A stretch of 64,000 nt of DNA from Flammula alnicola (GCA_015499995.1 JADNRV010000024.1:62001-126000), one strand, 5' to 3'; numbered from the stretch's first letter, positions 50,135 to 63,337 are shown. Notes: generated from the sequence alone by a model not told the origin. A program made the numbers and translations.

Positions 50135-51840
50135 ATGACGGATCCTCGTTTGAGTACAGTCTACGACTATTCAGACCTCCGACTGCACCCTGATGGCACG
50201 CGCGTATACCAAAAGTCAAGTAATCTTAGGCCGGATCTCGTCAAAGTAACTGTGCAGAATGCTCGCTCAAATTGGATTGCCAGAGATGCAGGCGGTTCCG
50301 CGCACATTCCCAAGTTCCGGAAAAAGACCAAGAACACCTCTGACGAGCCAGAACATGATGAAGATGATAACGCAAAAGAAATCGATGACCCAGGAGAGAA
50401 GGAGTCTGGTGTATCAGTTGATGGACAATCAGCAGACGAAGGCAGCGATTCCTCGAGCGAGGCAAGAAGCGTAAACCGAAACGATTCGACGAACGAAAGC
50501 CCAAACGGCAAAAATTTGCGGCAGATTATGATTATTTAAATCCTCCTACCTCTGGTTCAAAGGATGTCGAGGCAGATCAAAATATTACTTCAGACAGCGA
50601 ACTGACTGACGAAACTTTTCCTTTCGAACCTTCTACAGTAAGTGCTATCTCTATTTCGAAAGATTTCTTTCTAAACATTTTTTCTTTAGGATCTTTTGAA
50701 AGCTATCCATAGATTTGCCTCTGAATTCTATACAGAGAGAGGGCAATTGCTGAATATTTCCCGGGAGTATCGCAAAGAAAGAAAGAAGAAAATGCTCCGA
50801 CGACGTGCCAGGCGCGAGAATGAAGGCCTCACAAGTCGGAATGCCAGTCTTTCGCATTCTCCTTCATTACCCCCGTCTTCGAATCTTGGTGAAGATTCTT
50901 GCAGCGAGATCCAGCCAGCGACTCAGAGGAGGATGAAGACGAAGACAGCGACCCAGATGGCAATGGCGACACAGACAATAAAGATGTAAAAGGAAAAGGA
51001 AAGGCCAAGAGGAAAGGTCGACGTCGACCCCCGGCAAAACTTTATACGGATATGTACAAGATGTTCGACGGCTCTGCTATCATGGCCCTAGGTCCGTAAA
51101 CGCGTTAATGCCTTTTCCTCTATTTCATTTATTTATTTCCGTGTTCCAGGCATGCTAGTTCAAGAGCACATTGCCCACCTCTTGACCCCTCAAATTCCCG
51201 ATGGTTGGGAACAAGAAATGCGTGAAGCTTACACGCCTGAGGAAGATTTTGAAGAAGAAGGCGGGGAAGAAGACGAAAACGGGGAGGACGAAGAAGGAGA
51301 GGATGAAGAAGAAAGAGAGGATGAAGAAGAAGGAGAGGATGAAGAAGAAGGAGAATGGGAGGATGAGGATGAAGAAGGACGAGATGGTGAACCAGACGAG
51401 GAACCAAACGGCGAGGAAGAGGAAGAAGAGAGAAATCGGGAAAAGCAAATTTCAAAGAGCAGAGACATATGGACAACAGCGACTTGAGCGGATCTGGAGA
51501 GGACGGCGGTAGCAGCGGAGGATCAGACGAGGAAGGTGATAAGCTAGACGACTTCAGCGAAACAGAAGATGACGTGCTGAGAGGTGACGCAGAGGAGGGC
51601 AGTTCTGGACGGAGCGAAGGTGTCTGTGATTTGCCGCCTACTTCTGGAATTCAGCCCAGTGCTAATCATGTCCTTGTCGATTCTTCCGATACTCGTCGAC
51701 AGGATGCCGACACCGCGGTCGAGATCCCTGTACACCAGGAGGACGAACTGGAATCTGACACGGACAATCCCATTCAGACCGCTCCGGATCAGCCCTTACC
51801 CCCCGAACATACGATGTACTCGGGTTCGACGGCCATTTGA
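50135..51840 (+). CDS. Acidic nuclear protein, possible Rrn9-domain factor
   Basis: The start MTDPRLSTVYDYSDLRLHPDG is followed by an acidic stretch, then, after a frame change near 50462 (GAGGCAAG), by GKKRKPKRFDERKPKRQK, a probable nuclear localisation signal, and DYDYLNPPTSGSK. Exon 2 (from about 50692) gives DLLKAIHRFASEFYTERGQLLN. A second shift near 50900 gives DSEEDEDEDSDPDG and RRRPPAKLYTDMYKMFDGSAIMALG, continued in exon 3 as MLVQEHIAHLL. This last block resembles the Rrn9 domain of the RNA polymerase I upstream activating factor, an assignment I hold loosely. A long EDEEE tract (51240-51440) and a third shift near 51430 precede the Ser/Gly/Asp-rich end at 51840. All shifts look like single missing bases. 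Confidence 0.5.
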
Positions 51841-52410
51841 CCGAATAGGTCTAAAATTTTAACAACATGCGAAAAGGATCTTGATCTCAATGAGGCCCAT
51901 CGATTCACATTGATTCCTTTATCAGGAAGATTGTACCATACAAGAGGGTGGAGACGTTCTTTTTTTTTGGTCATTTTTCTTTGCTCGCTTGGACAGAAGA
52001 TTTTCTGAGTTGGGCGAAACAGGAAACGCCATCACTCCAGGTAAGCCCCCTCTTTTCTTTGCCTCCCTACTACGGTTAACGTTTACATACAAGCCGCATA
52101 TGCGGTCGCTCGCAGATCGCAGATCGGAAATTGCTTCCCGGCTATTGATTCTGGTATACCTACATATTCCACAATATACTACCAGAAGGCGAAACCTCGG
52201 AGTGTTAGATAGTTGTTTCGTGATCTTCTCTGGCTCTGCCAATTTGCCGTACATGGCAGTATATGTACTCGAGTGCTGACTGATCCGGTTTTTGCATATC
52301 TCCGGTTTTTCATTCGGGACTTTGTAAACTTCGAGGTGTCCGCTTCAAGGCATGAGGCGGTGTCGAATTAAGTATGAATTATACGGATAGATACAAGGGG
52401 AAAACAGCTG
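51841..52410. other. Convergent intergenic region
   Basis: Between the Rrn9-like gene and MRPL13 stops. An intron-like GTAAGC near 52041 and several short frames exist, but nothing is recognisable. Confidence 0.45.
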
Positions 52411-53107
52411 TTAAGGCGAAGCTTTTTCACTTTTTTCGTTCAGCTTTTTGAGGGTTTCGGAGGTGGTAGGTATCGAAGGTTTGTAATTGGGTGGCAGAGT
52501 ACCATCATCCCAACTTCGCATAACATTCGCGCCCAATATACCCATGCGGTGAGATGGGAATATCTTGAGACGTTCCAGACGGCGTTCTCGTAGTTTGTTC
52601 TTGGGTAACATGCCTGACACTGCGTGTCGAATGATCTAGACGAAGTTAAAAAATTGTATGGTAAGTAGTAGAACGCTAACACGCGACGTAGTGAAACACA
52701 CCCACCTCATCAGGGTTTTTATCTTTCATAGCCTTGTATGGCGTCTCCTTCAATCCTCCTGGAAACATAGAATGCTTTCGGAATAGTAGTTGTTCTTCCT
52801 TCCTTCCTGTAACTTTTACCCTTCTAGAGTTGGTGACGATCACGTAGTCCCCGCAATCCACTATATGACCGGTCAATGATTCATATCCCAGGCATTTAGA
52901 ATAAGACACGCACCGCTGGGATCATAAATGGGTTTGTGCTTGCCCATTAACACCAACGCTATCCTTTCCGCGAGCTTACCCAAAATGCGGTCAGATGCAT
53001 CGACGTGGTGCCAGACCCTCGCGTATGCAAGAGCGGTCTATAAAGAAGAGTCAGAGCATAACAAAAGCACCTTATGAGATACACACATTGCCGACGACCT
53101 GAGACAT
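52411..53107 (-). CDS. Mitochondrial large-subunit ribosomal protein uL13m
   Basis: Four exons splice cleanly in phase: 53107-53087 (MSQVVGN), 53037-52914 ([27 protein letters not shown]...KHKPIYDPS), 52860-52706 ([20 protein letters not shown], then [20 protein letters not shown]) and 52635-52411 ([27 protein letters not shown]...). The RILGRLA-like, DCGDYVIV, HSxxPGG-like and AVxGMLPKN motifs are those of ribosomal protein L13. The length (about 174 aa) and the absence of eukaryote-specific L13a features indicate the mitochondrial form. No frameshift was seen in this gene. Confidence 0.93.
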
Positions 53108-55558
53108 GGTTTAGGGAACGACGTGAACGGTGTTGGCAAGCAAGAATTTGTGCTTCAGCGCCGGACAAAACTTTCCCACGAGACGGGTGTACGACTGCAC
53201 CCTAAATGGGCATGGCCTACCGTGTCCTCAAACCAACCTCCTGAGACGGCTCATTTCAGCACCGTCTTCTTCGCTACTATAGTCAGCAAAAATTCCTTCA
53301 AGACCACCTCAAGACCACCCAAATTAACACCGTCGATGCAGGATATTAGCACATACGAACAGCAGGCCGCGGAAAAACCACAGGGTTATGTCGAATTTCC
53401 GACATCTGAATCTCTATGGTGCCGATCTCACTTGGGACGATTTCAAACCAGTTTGCTTCTCTGGCGAAAGCAAAGAAGTTTTGTAATGCCATACCTGAAC
53501 TTTATTTGGCGCACTGTTCATTCATGGATGCTTATTGGACACCGTTTCATGTTTTCCAACCTTTCACAAAGCCTTGCGGTTCTCGGGACTCTCCAGCTCA
53601 CTTGGATCAAGATGCGAAATGGGCTGCCATGTGCTTATCCTCAGTAGCGATGCATATGTATCGTAATTTGCAGCTTCTAAGTTTCATGGAACATTCGTCT
53701 CCCTATTCTCTCCTTTGAATAGGTTCACCAGACCGCTGGGTAGGAGCCATTCACACATCTGGGAGTCTTTGTATCTAATGGTCTCTTTTTACAAGTTTAG
53801 CCGCGGGCGTAAAGGGCTGTTCCAATCCCTCGTGTTTCTAGGGTTGATCGCACGCATCGCGCTAGTTGTATCACAGCAAACTCTTCCCATCGACTTGACA
53901 AATGGTATCTTTAATGATTCCCGGAGCAGTCTGCATGGAAGGGCTCTCAAATCTTTATTCAATAACCTGATCTCTGGAAGTGAAGATGTTCCGTTACTTC
54001 TCGCGTTCAAATCCTGATTCTTTGTTAAACCTTGATTGGAAGCTCTCCATCTTCTGCAAGCCATAAGGCCTAATGTTTCAAGACATTCATTTGACCACAT
54101 TCGTCCTCAATGACTCAAAGCTTTCTCAGTTATTTATCACCTGGGTGAAACTTGCAGTACCTCTGGGACTGGCGTTTCTTTATGTGGTTGATTGCTCTCG
54201 TTCACAAGGACTCCACGGCTCCTATGTTGGTTGCATCAGACGTTTCACCGTGCGTGCGAGCGGGCCGCGTTATGGGGAGGTGCATGTCATCTGAGTGTAT
54301 ATGCACTGCCCAACTTTCGCATGACACTAACGGCAGAATACATGGTCGTTAGCTCGATTTCTCAGTCATGTCGGGCGTTATAGAAAACCTGCTATTCTAT
54401 TAATCCACCAAGGCCAGAGTGAGTCTTTCTTGCTGAAAAGACGATCAGATTTCAACATATTTTAGTTGCGCAAATTAATGTTTCTTCATCTTTTTTTAGG
54501 GGGGTTCGATCTATCCGTTTACTCAGATCCGGTGGATGATATCCAGATATTCAAGACGGCGCGAGTCCAGAACCTAAGGATATCTGGGAATTCTCGCCGT
54601 TTCTGCACCCACCCTTATGGCGCTGGGGTATCGTCGTGAGTCCGCCCATACCTTTTTTTGTTCCTCATTCTCAAGCTCTCCGAATAGGCCTTACCTGAAG
54701 TCATGGACGACGTAACGCCATCGAGCTACTTCACACCTACAGGACCACGGAGATTTGTCGTATCAAAATATTGACGTGGATAAGGAGCTCTTTTTCTAAT
54801 CCCTCTCAAAGCCGCTGCTTCGGTTGTGCCCTAGCTAATATGCACCCCTTCGAAGACTCGAAGACATTCTGTCGTAAAAAAATACACCCTCTGTTTTTTT
54901 CTATTCAATTTGATTGGTGAGCTTATGAATCGTCATCGCTTCCTGAGGTGTTCTCTGGCCTGTCAGGCGAGTTCCTTGCAGTGTTCGCGAGTTCGCGCCG
55001 TCTGAAGAATCCGAACATCGCCTCATCAATTTTATTCGGCAATCAACGGTCCAATCGAGAACGACCGGCAATTGACTATTGAATCTTGAAGGACAATTCT
55101 TATGAAGGGACGACCTCGAAGCTGACTTTCGGTTGAAAATGGGAATGAGTTTCCACCAACTGTCATAATCGAAGAAGTTGAGATCAAGGCGTTTCATTTT
55201 CCGATGGCACCGTCCGTTGAATGGGTGTTTCATTCGTGACTCTAAAAAAAGGAAGGCGGTGTGGTTCTACTGGACAACTTTTAGACTGGTTTAACTAACA
55301 CCTTCCTGACTCACCCAGGTCCCACTCTGTCGTCTGCTAAACGGGTTTGCGGCGTCTTGGCGGCGTCAGAGTTCAAGGACTTCTCGAAACAGGGTCTCTG
55401 ATGATCTGATCTGTGTGGAGGCATCGCATGGCAAAGAAGTACTCCCGGGCTTCGTTTTTGCTTCTCGCGGAGCGACATTAATCATTCAACGATATTTTTT
55501 TAAAATATTATAATACAAGAGCCTTGATATACAATACAAAATTAATCTACAGAGGTGG
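53108..55558. pseudogene. Decayed coding-like tract (unknown gene) and intergenic DNA
   Basis: Between 53340 and 54390 successive plus-strand frames carry protein-like blocks: LYGADLTWDDFKPVCFSGES (about 53417), then in another frame AIPELYLAHCSFMDAYWTPFHVFQPF (about 53490) and SPAHLDQDAKWAAMC, then RALKSLFNNLISGSEDVP (about 53945). The frames change too often for single-base errors alone. I do not recognise the family. The right part (54430-55558) has no coding signal; a 110-codon minus-strand frame at 54901-55233 is unrecognised. Confidence 0.35.
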
Positions 55559-57457
55559 CTACCGAACGGATAGAGGTGGTACCCACTCAGGAACTTTCCC
55601 CCATACGAATGTGGGACATTGGAAGGCTTCCTGAGCTGGCTTGGGCAGTAGCTCCATGTAATTCGGCGGTAGTTGCTGGTCATACGGCGTCGAGCCAGGT
55701 TTATACGATGCCTTCATGTTCGTGAAATCTAGAGGACCAGAAGACACCGAGCTCTTCATCTCCATAGATATCGAGGGGGCAGCTGGGGTAAATGCTGAGA
55801 TGGGTTGGGTATTATTCGGTGGCAGCTGAGCGCCAAATGCTGAGACACCGAAAGCAGAGGTTGCTTGTTGTCCTTGAGGAAGCTGGCCAAAGGCCGAAGT
55901 CGGTGCAGGGGGATTGGTAATGAAAGCAGAAGTTGGATTGGGGAATACTGATGGAGCGGCAGCCTGTTGTTGTGGCTGTTGGGCGAGAGGGCCAAAGGCA
56001 GATGGCGTCCCGAAAACGGAGTTTGTGCCTTGTGTAGGGGTATTGAATGCGGACGCGGTATTCGCAGGTGCAGGAGCCACAGGCTGACCAAACGATGGTT
56101 GCCCAAAAACTGAACTACCAGTTTGTTGTTGGGTATTCGACGCGCCCCCAAGGCCGAAGGCAGATGGTTGACCTGCAAATGCTGAGAAGCCACCGCCAGT
56201 ATTACTCGCAGTATTAGCAACATTTCCAAAGGCACTTGCCCCTGTGCCGGCGAAAGCACCAAAGGCTCCCGACGCAGGTTTGATTACAGAAGGTGCTGTC
56301 ATCTGAGAAGCTTGACCGAAAGCCGATGGTTGGCCGAACGCCGATGTAGCAGCAAGCTGTGATGGCTGACCGAACACAGACGTAGCTTGAGGCTGTGGCT
56401 GCGAAAATGCAGACACTGGGGCAGCGGCATTCTGAGGTCGACCAAAAGCACTCGCTGTACCTCCAAGAGTAGATGTATGTCCGAAAGAGGATTGGCCGAA
56501 TGCTGGCTGACCAAAAGCTGGCTGTCCGAATGCAGGTTTTCCGAAGGCCGATGTGGTCGTGTTGGAAGAACCGAACGCCGAAGGAGTAGTCGTACTTCCA
56601 AAGGCAGAAGTTGCTGGCGTAGACGTACTACCGAATGCCGATGATGTAGACGGAAACACTGAGCCAGAGGGTCCTTGACGAAATGCAGAAGAAGTAGCGA
56701 CTGCGGTTGCACCACTAGCAGCCGGCAATTTGCTCTGCTTTACAGCCTGTTCGTAGGCCTGTGCCGAGTTCGTTCGTGCGTTCTTCAGTGAGAGAGGCAG
56801 AATTAGCTATGCGTCGGGATAAATTCTATGGTAACGTACTGCATAGACCTGTTCTGCCGCAGCGATTTTGCTTGCCTGATATTGAAGCTGTGGAAAACAG
56901 AATTTAATATAGATTGACGGAGAACAAAAAATAGGTATACGTATTCATTCAAACTCCCTGCTTTCATCGCTGCGACATATTTAACGCGTAACTCTTCCGG
57001 CGATTCGTCCAACCCTGAGAGCAAGAGAGGTTCATGTTTCGAGGGAGCATATGAAGTCAGAGGCCAGATAGGTTTATCAGCATTTGGCGTCAGGTCATTC
57101 GTAATACTGGCAACACTGACAATCAAGTCAGAGGGTAAAATAAAACTGCACGAATTCGTTACTCACGTAAAGGGTAAAGAAGGTTTAGTGTCAGCACTTG
57201 CACCACCGCCGCCTGTACCACCTTCCCGAGTCCAAGAAGTATCTGTGTGCAAAATAGGCGGTTTAGCAGCATGGGTGTCCGATGTAGAGTAGTGTACGCA
57301 CTTCCAAAGCCCGACTGCTGGGCATTTGCTGGATGCTCATTCCTACAAGTATCACCGAATCGGCACTGTCCTCGGAGAAAGTACTGACATATCGCCTGTT
57401 TCGATAGCGAATTGAGACCGTGAATGGGTATTATTTGATATATTTCAAGCTCACCAT
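55559..57457 (-). CDS. FG nucleoporin with CCCH zinc finger, Nup42/Amo1-like
   Basis: Exon 1 is just the ATG (57457-57455), followed at once by GTGAGC. Exon 2 starts at 57395 with AICQYFLRGQCRFGDTCRNEHP, a CCCH finger. Later exons read NTSWTREGGTGGGG, then TNDLTPNADKPIWPLTSYAPSKHEP and LDESPEELRVKYVAAMKAG, the domain typical of Amo1/Nup42. The long last exon is an FG domain with over 25 SAFG, FGQP or FGxP repeats, ending in PTFVWGKVPEWVPP and a stop at 55559. Nup42-type nucleoporins sit on the cytoplasmic face of the pore and help mRNA export through Gle1 and Dbp5. All splices checked are in phase. Confidence 0.87.
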
Positions 57458-59454
57458 GTCCCTACAATGGCTGTAAGGGCCCTATATCTTTCAACTGTGA
57501 AGGTAGTGATTGTATTGGGCCAAATGTCTGGAGTTCTATAGTATTTTAGTGACTCGGAAGAAAGGTACGTCGAAACTTTAAGTTTAAGAAGTGAGCGAGA
57601 TGATGTTGGCACGTGATTCAGCGCTCTAGCCTCTTCCGTACCACCATCAGCTGACAGCTGAGTGGCATCACCGTTCCTCAGTCGAGAGTTCGCGCCGGCC
57701 ATCTCTTTTTCAAGGGATGGTAGAATGCTGCGTATCATATCGAGCCAATGCTAAAACGCGATAAAAGCTGTTGACCGAAAACTCGCACGGGCGACGGACA
57801 AAACTGGAATAAGTACAGACGGTGAGCTCGATTCCGTCCTGAATTCTTCCAGTATCTGTGCACTTAAATAATAATAATAATATATAGGAAAAATTTGGAA
57901 CTGTAAAGCCTCCCACTACGACATCATGACACTAGACGCGATGCCTGGATTCTCGGCGCGTAGCGGCTGTTAGTACCGCGTCTCGCTCTCGCAAAACCCC
58001 AACATCACCAAGTTGCTGCTTCCGTCCCTCACGACCTGAGCTGCTGTAGTTTGTGAAGCCCATGGCTCACCATTGGAGCTGGTTTTTCTGTTGCTGCCAA
58101 CCACGCACCGCCTCTGGTGCTGCTGTTGTTTGCTGTTTATGTTCTATCCTATATGTAGTTCGTGGACGCCCGTGCTGTTTTTCTGGACGCCCTACATCGC
58201 CTCTGGCGCATTGAAAACCAAACCAAAAGTATAAACAACTCGCTGTCGCTGTTTTTTTTTTTGCTCGCGTTTGGTGACCCGAGCTGCTGTGACTGTTCCT
58301 GTTTATACTTTTGGTTTGGTTTTCGATGAATCGCCGTTCACTGTCAAGGTTGATGCACCGACTCAGCTGTCAGGTGGATTCCACCTGTGGCAGTCATACT
58401 CATTCCTGATGTTAGGGGTGACTGGCCTAGACACCCCCCATTCTTATCTTCACCGTCTAACAAACTAGATTGTCGTTCAGCTCACAGGAGGCTGCGTGAA
58501 GTGTGGTGCCATCATCTACTTCAAGTTTTCGGAATATGGATTCAAGAAACGTCAGCATGAAGCATGAAGCTTGAAGGCTGCCAAATTTTGAATGTTGAAT
58601 GTTGCCAGTGCACAGCTTGGTGTGTTATTGCACTATTATTTACTGTTCACCTAATACGACCTCTGAGGGACTTGGCAATTCATGCCCATCGAACTTCTGA
58701 AAGCTGCCAGAGAAAATGCACCTAATGCAAGGCACTGAATTCTCCGCTGTGCAGGTGTAAAATCCCTGTGTGCCACAAGTACAACGCCACATTGCCTGCC
58801 CTAACTTGGTCGACGTGAGGTGGTCAACGACTCGACGAGGCTATTGCTGAAGTTCAAACCTGAACGTCTGAAGGCTAAGTATGCCTAGCTATGCATTCGG
58901 GCTAGGCTCTGCGCCAATGGCATCCGCATCCTAAAGCCCTCAACGACCTCATCACAGAGAAGCCCAAAGCGTTGGATATTGACGGGGCTTGAGTTGCTCT
59001 GGAAAAACACCTCGTCATATTTATCTGCATCCTTCGAGATCCTTCGAGGATGCCTTATCAATCGGCAAATCATGGCCACGGGGGTAGCCGTCGACTATAT
59101 TCGGTTTCCTTGACCCCCGCCCTCAGGGCTTACCGCGGCACCTCTCACGTTAAATTCTTTTATCGTATTGCGACCTGTGAGCACGTCTCTGATTTTTGTT
59201 TTCGCGATGTATCGATGTTATCCTCGATATTAGTCTCTGAATCGACTGGTTGTTCACGAATTCTCGATCATCACAGACCTTGAGTTCACGAGTTCGATGG
59301 TTGAGAACCAACCAAAGTGACTGTATATAAGCATGACATTATGTCCCAAGGGAAGAAAGCCACCCTGGTTGGTATAAAGATATAATCTAATACATGCAAA
59401 AAAGTGGTAAATAAGAAATGCGACGGTGATGAGTAAACGAAAGATGCGTAGAGA
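57458..59454. other. Intergenic 2-kb region with a hairpin, no gene recognised
   Basis: Open frames are short and unconvincing. CTG/GCTGTTGTTTGCTG-like words recur at 58020-58290. The 58213-58324 inverted repeat is described separately. The right end (from about 59290) is probably the VPS41 3' untranslated region. Confidence 0.45.
58213..58324. repeat. 24-bp perfect inverted repeat with 64-nt spacer
   Basis: GAAAACCAAACCAAAAGTAT plus AAAC at 58213-58236 is the exact reverse complement of 58301-58324. The pairing continues imperfectly outwards (ATG/CAT positions). The spacer holds a T9-10 run and CTGCTGTGACTG. It could be the ends of a very short element or a transcribed hairpin. Confidence 0.9.
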
Positions 59455-62400
59455 TCATAAGGCTTCGCCATTTTTATGGCAAACAGGACAACCATGGGTC
59501 AGTCGTGCTTTGATCATGGATTCGCTATATCACGAGAAATTTTTGTAAGTTTCAGAAGACGGTGAAATAATAGTTATGACGTACAAAGCAATACTTCCAC
59601 TGATTCCTCGGGATAAATTGCCTTCAAGGGCAGGCAGGGCAGAAGCCGGCGTTGCTAATGGTAGATGTTCAGCGCCGCTCACACACGACGCATGTACGAC
59701 ATGGCGACACAGGAAAAGTAAGGTAAGTGACTGCGGTGAGTCGTGAAGTGGGCGAGAGCACATCTTGCACAAACTCGTAGCTGAATACCAACAAAACAGA
59801 AGTCGTAAATAAATGCAATATAGTTAGCACAAGTGGTTGCGCTGGCTTACGGGAGAGAAAGAAGCCACTTGATTGATTTCGTTGCAGTTTCCGCGAAAGG
59901 TCGGAACTATCACCATTGAGGATCGTCTGGCATCCCTCTAAAAGCGATATTTGAAGATGAAAGTCTTGCAAGATTTTGATCAGAGCCTCCTTAAGTCCAG
60001 GGATTTCAAGGCCATTCTTGATCCGTCTTATGAGTCGTATAGGGCTGATCTCAACACCAACATTCTCCAGAAGGCCGCGAATGAACGCTAAAAAGGTCAC
60101 TTGCATCAGGACGGGTCATATGGAGAAGGAACGGTTGTCTGACCAGGCCTAGTTTCTGAATACTTCAGCAAGTCTTCCCATAGATCATCGTCACTCTGTT
60201 CCTTGGCAAAATCGATAGCACGGTGAACATCGCCCTGCCGTTCGATAATAAGCGTCAAGGCTTGCTTGTTGTTTCCCATTCGGCCTAGAAGGAAGACCAT
60301 CTCTGGCACCAGATCGCGTTCTTGACATTCTTTGTATGCCTGCTTAGATGTTAGGTCTCTGAAAATGGCATGGTCAACGGTGCGCATACCATTTCGAGAT
60401 TATATGAGCTACTGGCTCTTAGGAAATCAATCAACCGCGAGGTTGCAAATTCCGCATACATCTTAACCTGAATAAATTTTTAAAAAAGGAGCTCAGTTCA
60501 CGCTCTGATATTGTCAGGCATAGGAAAGACTGCACCTGTAGGTCTGCAAAACCAGTTACCAACTGCGAATCCTTGTGGACAAGAGCATCTAGGTAAAGAA
60601 AAAGATAATACGGTCGTTGCAGGAGTTGTTGAACGACGCGAGTGATCTATGGCGGAACGTCAATAAACTAGTTCACGGGGACAGAAATGAAAACGCGGAT
60701 AGTACTCGCCGGAATAGAGTGGATGTTATCCACCAACAACTGGATGGCCTCACTCTCCACCTCAACTCCTGCTCCATTATCCGTTTTCCGCTTCTCCATC
60801 AACTCGTGGTCGAATTCCACTAGCAAGAGGACTTGGTCCTGTACATCGGTGAAAAGGTTGTTCTCCCGGATGAGGTCGAAGACATTTGGCCGTCGAAGTC
60901 GAAGGTAGAAGGGTAGAGCTTTGCCTGGTTGACGATTAGCTGTATATCTTAAGGAGAGGAAGTTAGTGAGATCAGTCCATCGAATTAAGAGTCAAAGGAC
61001 TTACAGCTCAGCAAGACATTCCATCAGGATAGTCGATTGTTTGCCACTGCCGTTGCTCGTAGATATTGTAGAAGAAGTGGAGGTGGTTTTGTCTAATTCA
61101 GAGCGTACAGCAATAATCACAGCTGCAATGTCGTAAATCTCGCGCGGCCACTCTCTAATGGTTTGAAGAAGAGCCTGGGCAACCAAAGTTAGAAGGGTAG
61201 ACAAGGTAACCAGACTAGAAAATAAAAATATACTTCTCGATCATGAGACAGGAAATGTGCAAGGACCATCTCGTAAACGACGTGATCTAGTCTGGGTTGG
61301 TCGGTAGGGACATAAGGGATGATTGCCTAAGGACAAAAAAGCGGAACTTTGGTCAGTCTCTGCCAAAAGATGCAGGGTATAGGAAAGTATCACCTGGAGC
61401 TGCCTCTTCTGGGCGAAAGCGAATATCCAATTCTCCCAACGTTTCGAATCGTGTGCACAAACTTTCGGGCACAGCTTCGCAGCCTTCATGAAATCGCCTG
61501 TCGATAGTTTAGCATGAGTACGGGGGTATATTATGAATATCACCGACCATCTTGGACAAGATGTTCAATAAACATCTGTCCGATATCTTGTGCAGTCAGA
61601 TGGACTCGTTCTTTTCCTTCTGCCACAATAGCAATTTTGAAACCTGTAACTGCTTCCTCTGCTTCTATTTTCTCCACTTCTGTCAACGCTTCCTCATATC
61701 GTCTCCGTTCGACTAACCAGGCGACATGGTCTCTCCTATCCCGTGGCATGACGCGGACTAAGTCTCGCGGGCTCATAACGATGTAGCTTCTCTCAATGTC
61801 GATGGCCAGAGGATCGTCTGAGGCCGACACCTCAACTACGGTGTAGTCATTGCAGCCCCAACGCTGGTAATCCGTTATACTGAGAGCGTCATTGGCAAGC
61901 TCTTCCCCAGTACGCGAGATTATCCGCATCTCCGGTCGCTCTGCAACTTTGCGTGCCTGCCGTCTGCGGTCGTCCGTCATTTCTTCTGTGTCATCAAAGG
62001 CTTCTGGAGGAGTGTAGGCTACGACGAGAAATGATGTGAGAGTCTGTGTTTGCTGTTCCTTCGTACTATCAGGTTTTAGAGATGGAGGTAGTCCATCAGC
62101 CATTAGAGATAACACGGGTGTGGGATGCGGCACGATTCCAGCCACCATACAATCAAGCTGGAAGACGGCAGTAATTTCGACCAGGAGAGGCGGGGCCTTG
62201 GCAGCGGCAGGGTCGTTCGACCGAGTTCGTGTTCGTACGCGGGCGACTTGGATGAAATTTGCCCATGCGATGAGAAGGGTGGAGTCATCTTGCCAATGAA
62301 GAGTACATTTAAAGAGGTCTGCGCGTGGGCTGTCCGCCGATCGACCAATATAGGCTATACGCGTTTGTGACGTATGGTCATAAATGTTGACGCCCTGTAG

Positions 62401-63337
62401 ACAGAGTTAGACACCGAAAACAAAACACGGCGCTAGAGCTTACGTTGTCATTCGCCCATGCGATAAGTCCACCCCTCCATCTAACTTGCCAGATCGGTCC
62501 TTCACCAGAATGTAGTGTGGTCTCCTTGTGTCCCAGTCCCAGTCCCAGCCAACCTTTTTCTCTCAGGACCAAAGCACCTGATAAGCCTCCGCAGACGAAT
62601 GCTCTGGAGCTTTTCTTTGCAAAGTTGGGCTCCATTGCAACAGTCCGCATCGGTCGTTTCATGTCGAAAGAATATCTTTCAGACGTGGACAACGAGTGAA
62701 TGACGACCTGTCCTAAGCAATAGGAGGCATAAGAGTTGAGTGTCAAGGAGGGTAAACAGACCCACCGTCTATAGAAGCAGTTGCAACAAAATCTGCAGTC
62801 GCATCGAGCGAGATGTCGACCACAGACGCAAGGTGGGGCTTATACGACTTGATCCGTTCCCCCGCTAGGTCGAGGACGTGAATAATACCAGCATGGGTAC
62901 CCAGTGCCTGCATTATTATCCGATAAGACTCATGTCAGGCAAATGAACTAGAGACATACCAGCAGTTTATTCGATACGGCGAGCGCAGACGCGGAGTCCT
63001 TCTTGAGCAAATCAGGTATCGCTCCTTTTATTCGGTCGTACTTCAGTGAAGGTTCCTCGTCGTCTTCTTCGTCTGCCTCCTCTTCGTCTTCCTCTGTTCC
63101 GGCCGTGCCATCTTCGTCCTCATCTGTCTCGGTGTCCTCGTGTTCTCCAACAGCAGTCTGCTTTCCATTCTGATGCATGCGGCCATCCTCGTCCGCCCTT
63201 GCTTCTGCCATCTCGGTTGGACTACTCGTGAGTTGTCTGTGCACGTCCTGTTCCTTCTCGTCGTGATCATTCCCTGCGGTCACCGTGCTTCTAACTGGAA
63301 GTGTGCCGGTTGAACCTGTCTCTGGAGAGGTCGACAT
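59455..63337 (-). CDS. VPS41: Vacuolar sorting protein 41 (HOPS subunit)
   Basis: VPS41 tethers vesicles to the vacuole as part of HOPS. The start at 63337 gives an acidic N-terminus (EDEEEADEEDDEE), then LKYDRIKGAIPDLLKKDSASAL. Further exons hold a WD40-like propeller (ALGTHAGIIHVLDL, ATASIDGQVVIHSL, FVCGGLSGALVLREKGWLG, WRGGLIAWANDNGVNIYD). An alpha-solenoid of clathrin-repeat type follows (EALTEVEKIEAEE, KAAKLCPKVC, AIIPYVPTDQPRLD, RPYYLFLYLDAL, EMVFLLGRMGNNKQALTLII, AFIRGLLENVGVEISPIRLIRRI). The C-terminal RING-like end reads CKMCSRPL...CRHVVHASC and, in the last exon, GCPVCHKNGEAL with TGA at 59455-59457. About ten introns. The junction near 60660 (VVQQLLQRP) is out of phase by one, perhaps another indel. 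Confidence 0.92.

Noticed and set aside
56299..56715. Leu/His/Arg-rich frames over the FG repeat
   Set aside because: They are shifted readings of the repetitive nucleoporin coding sequence.
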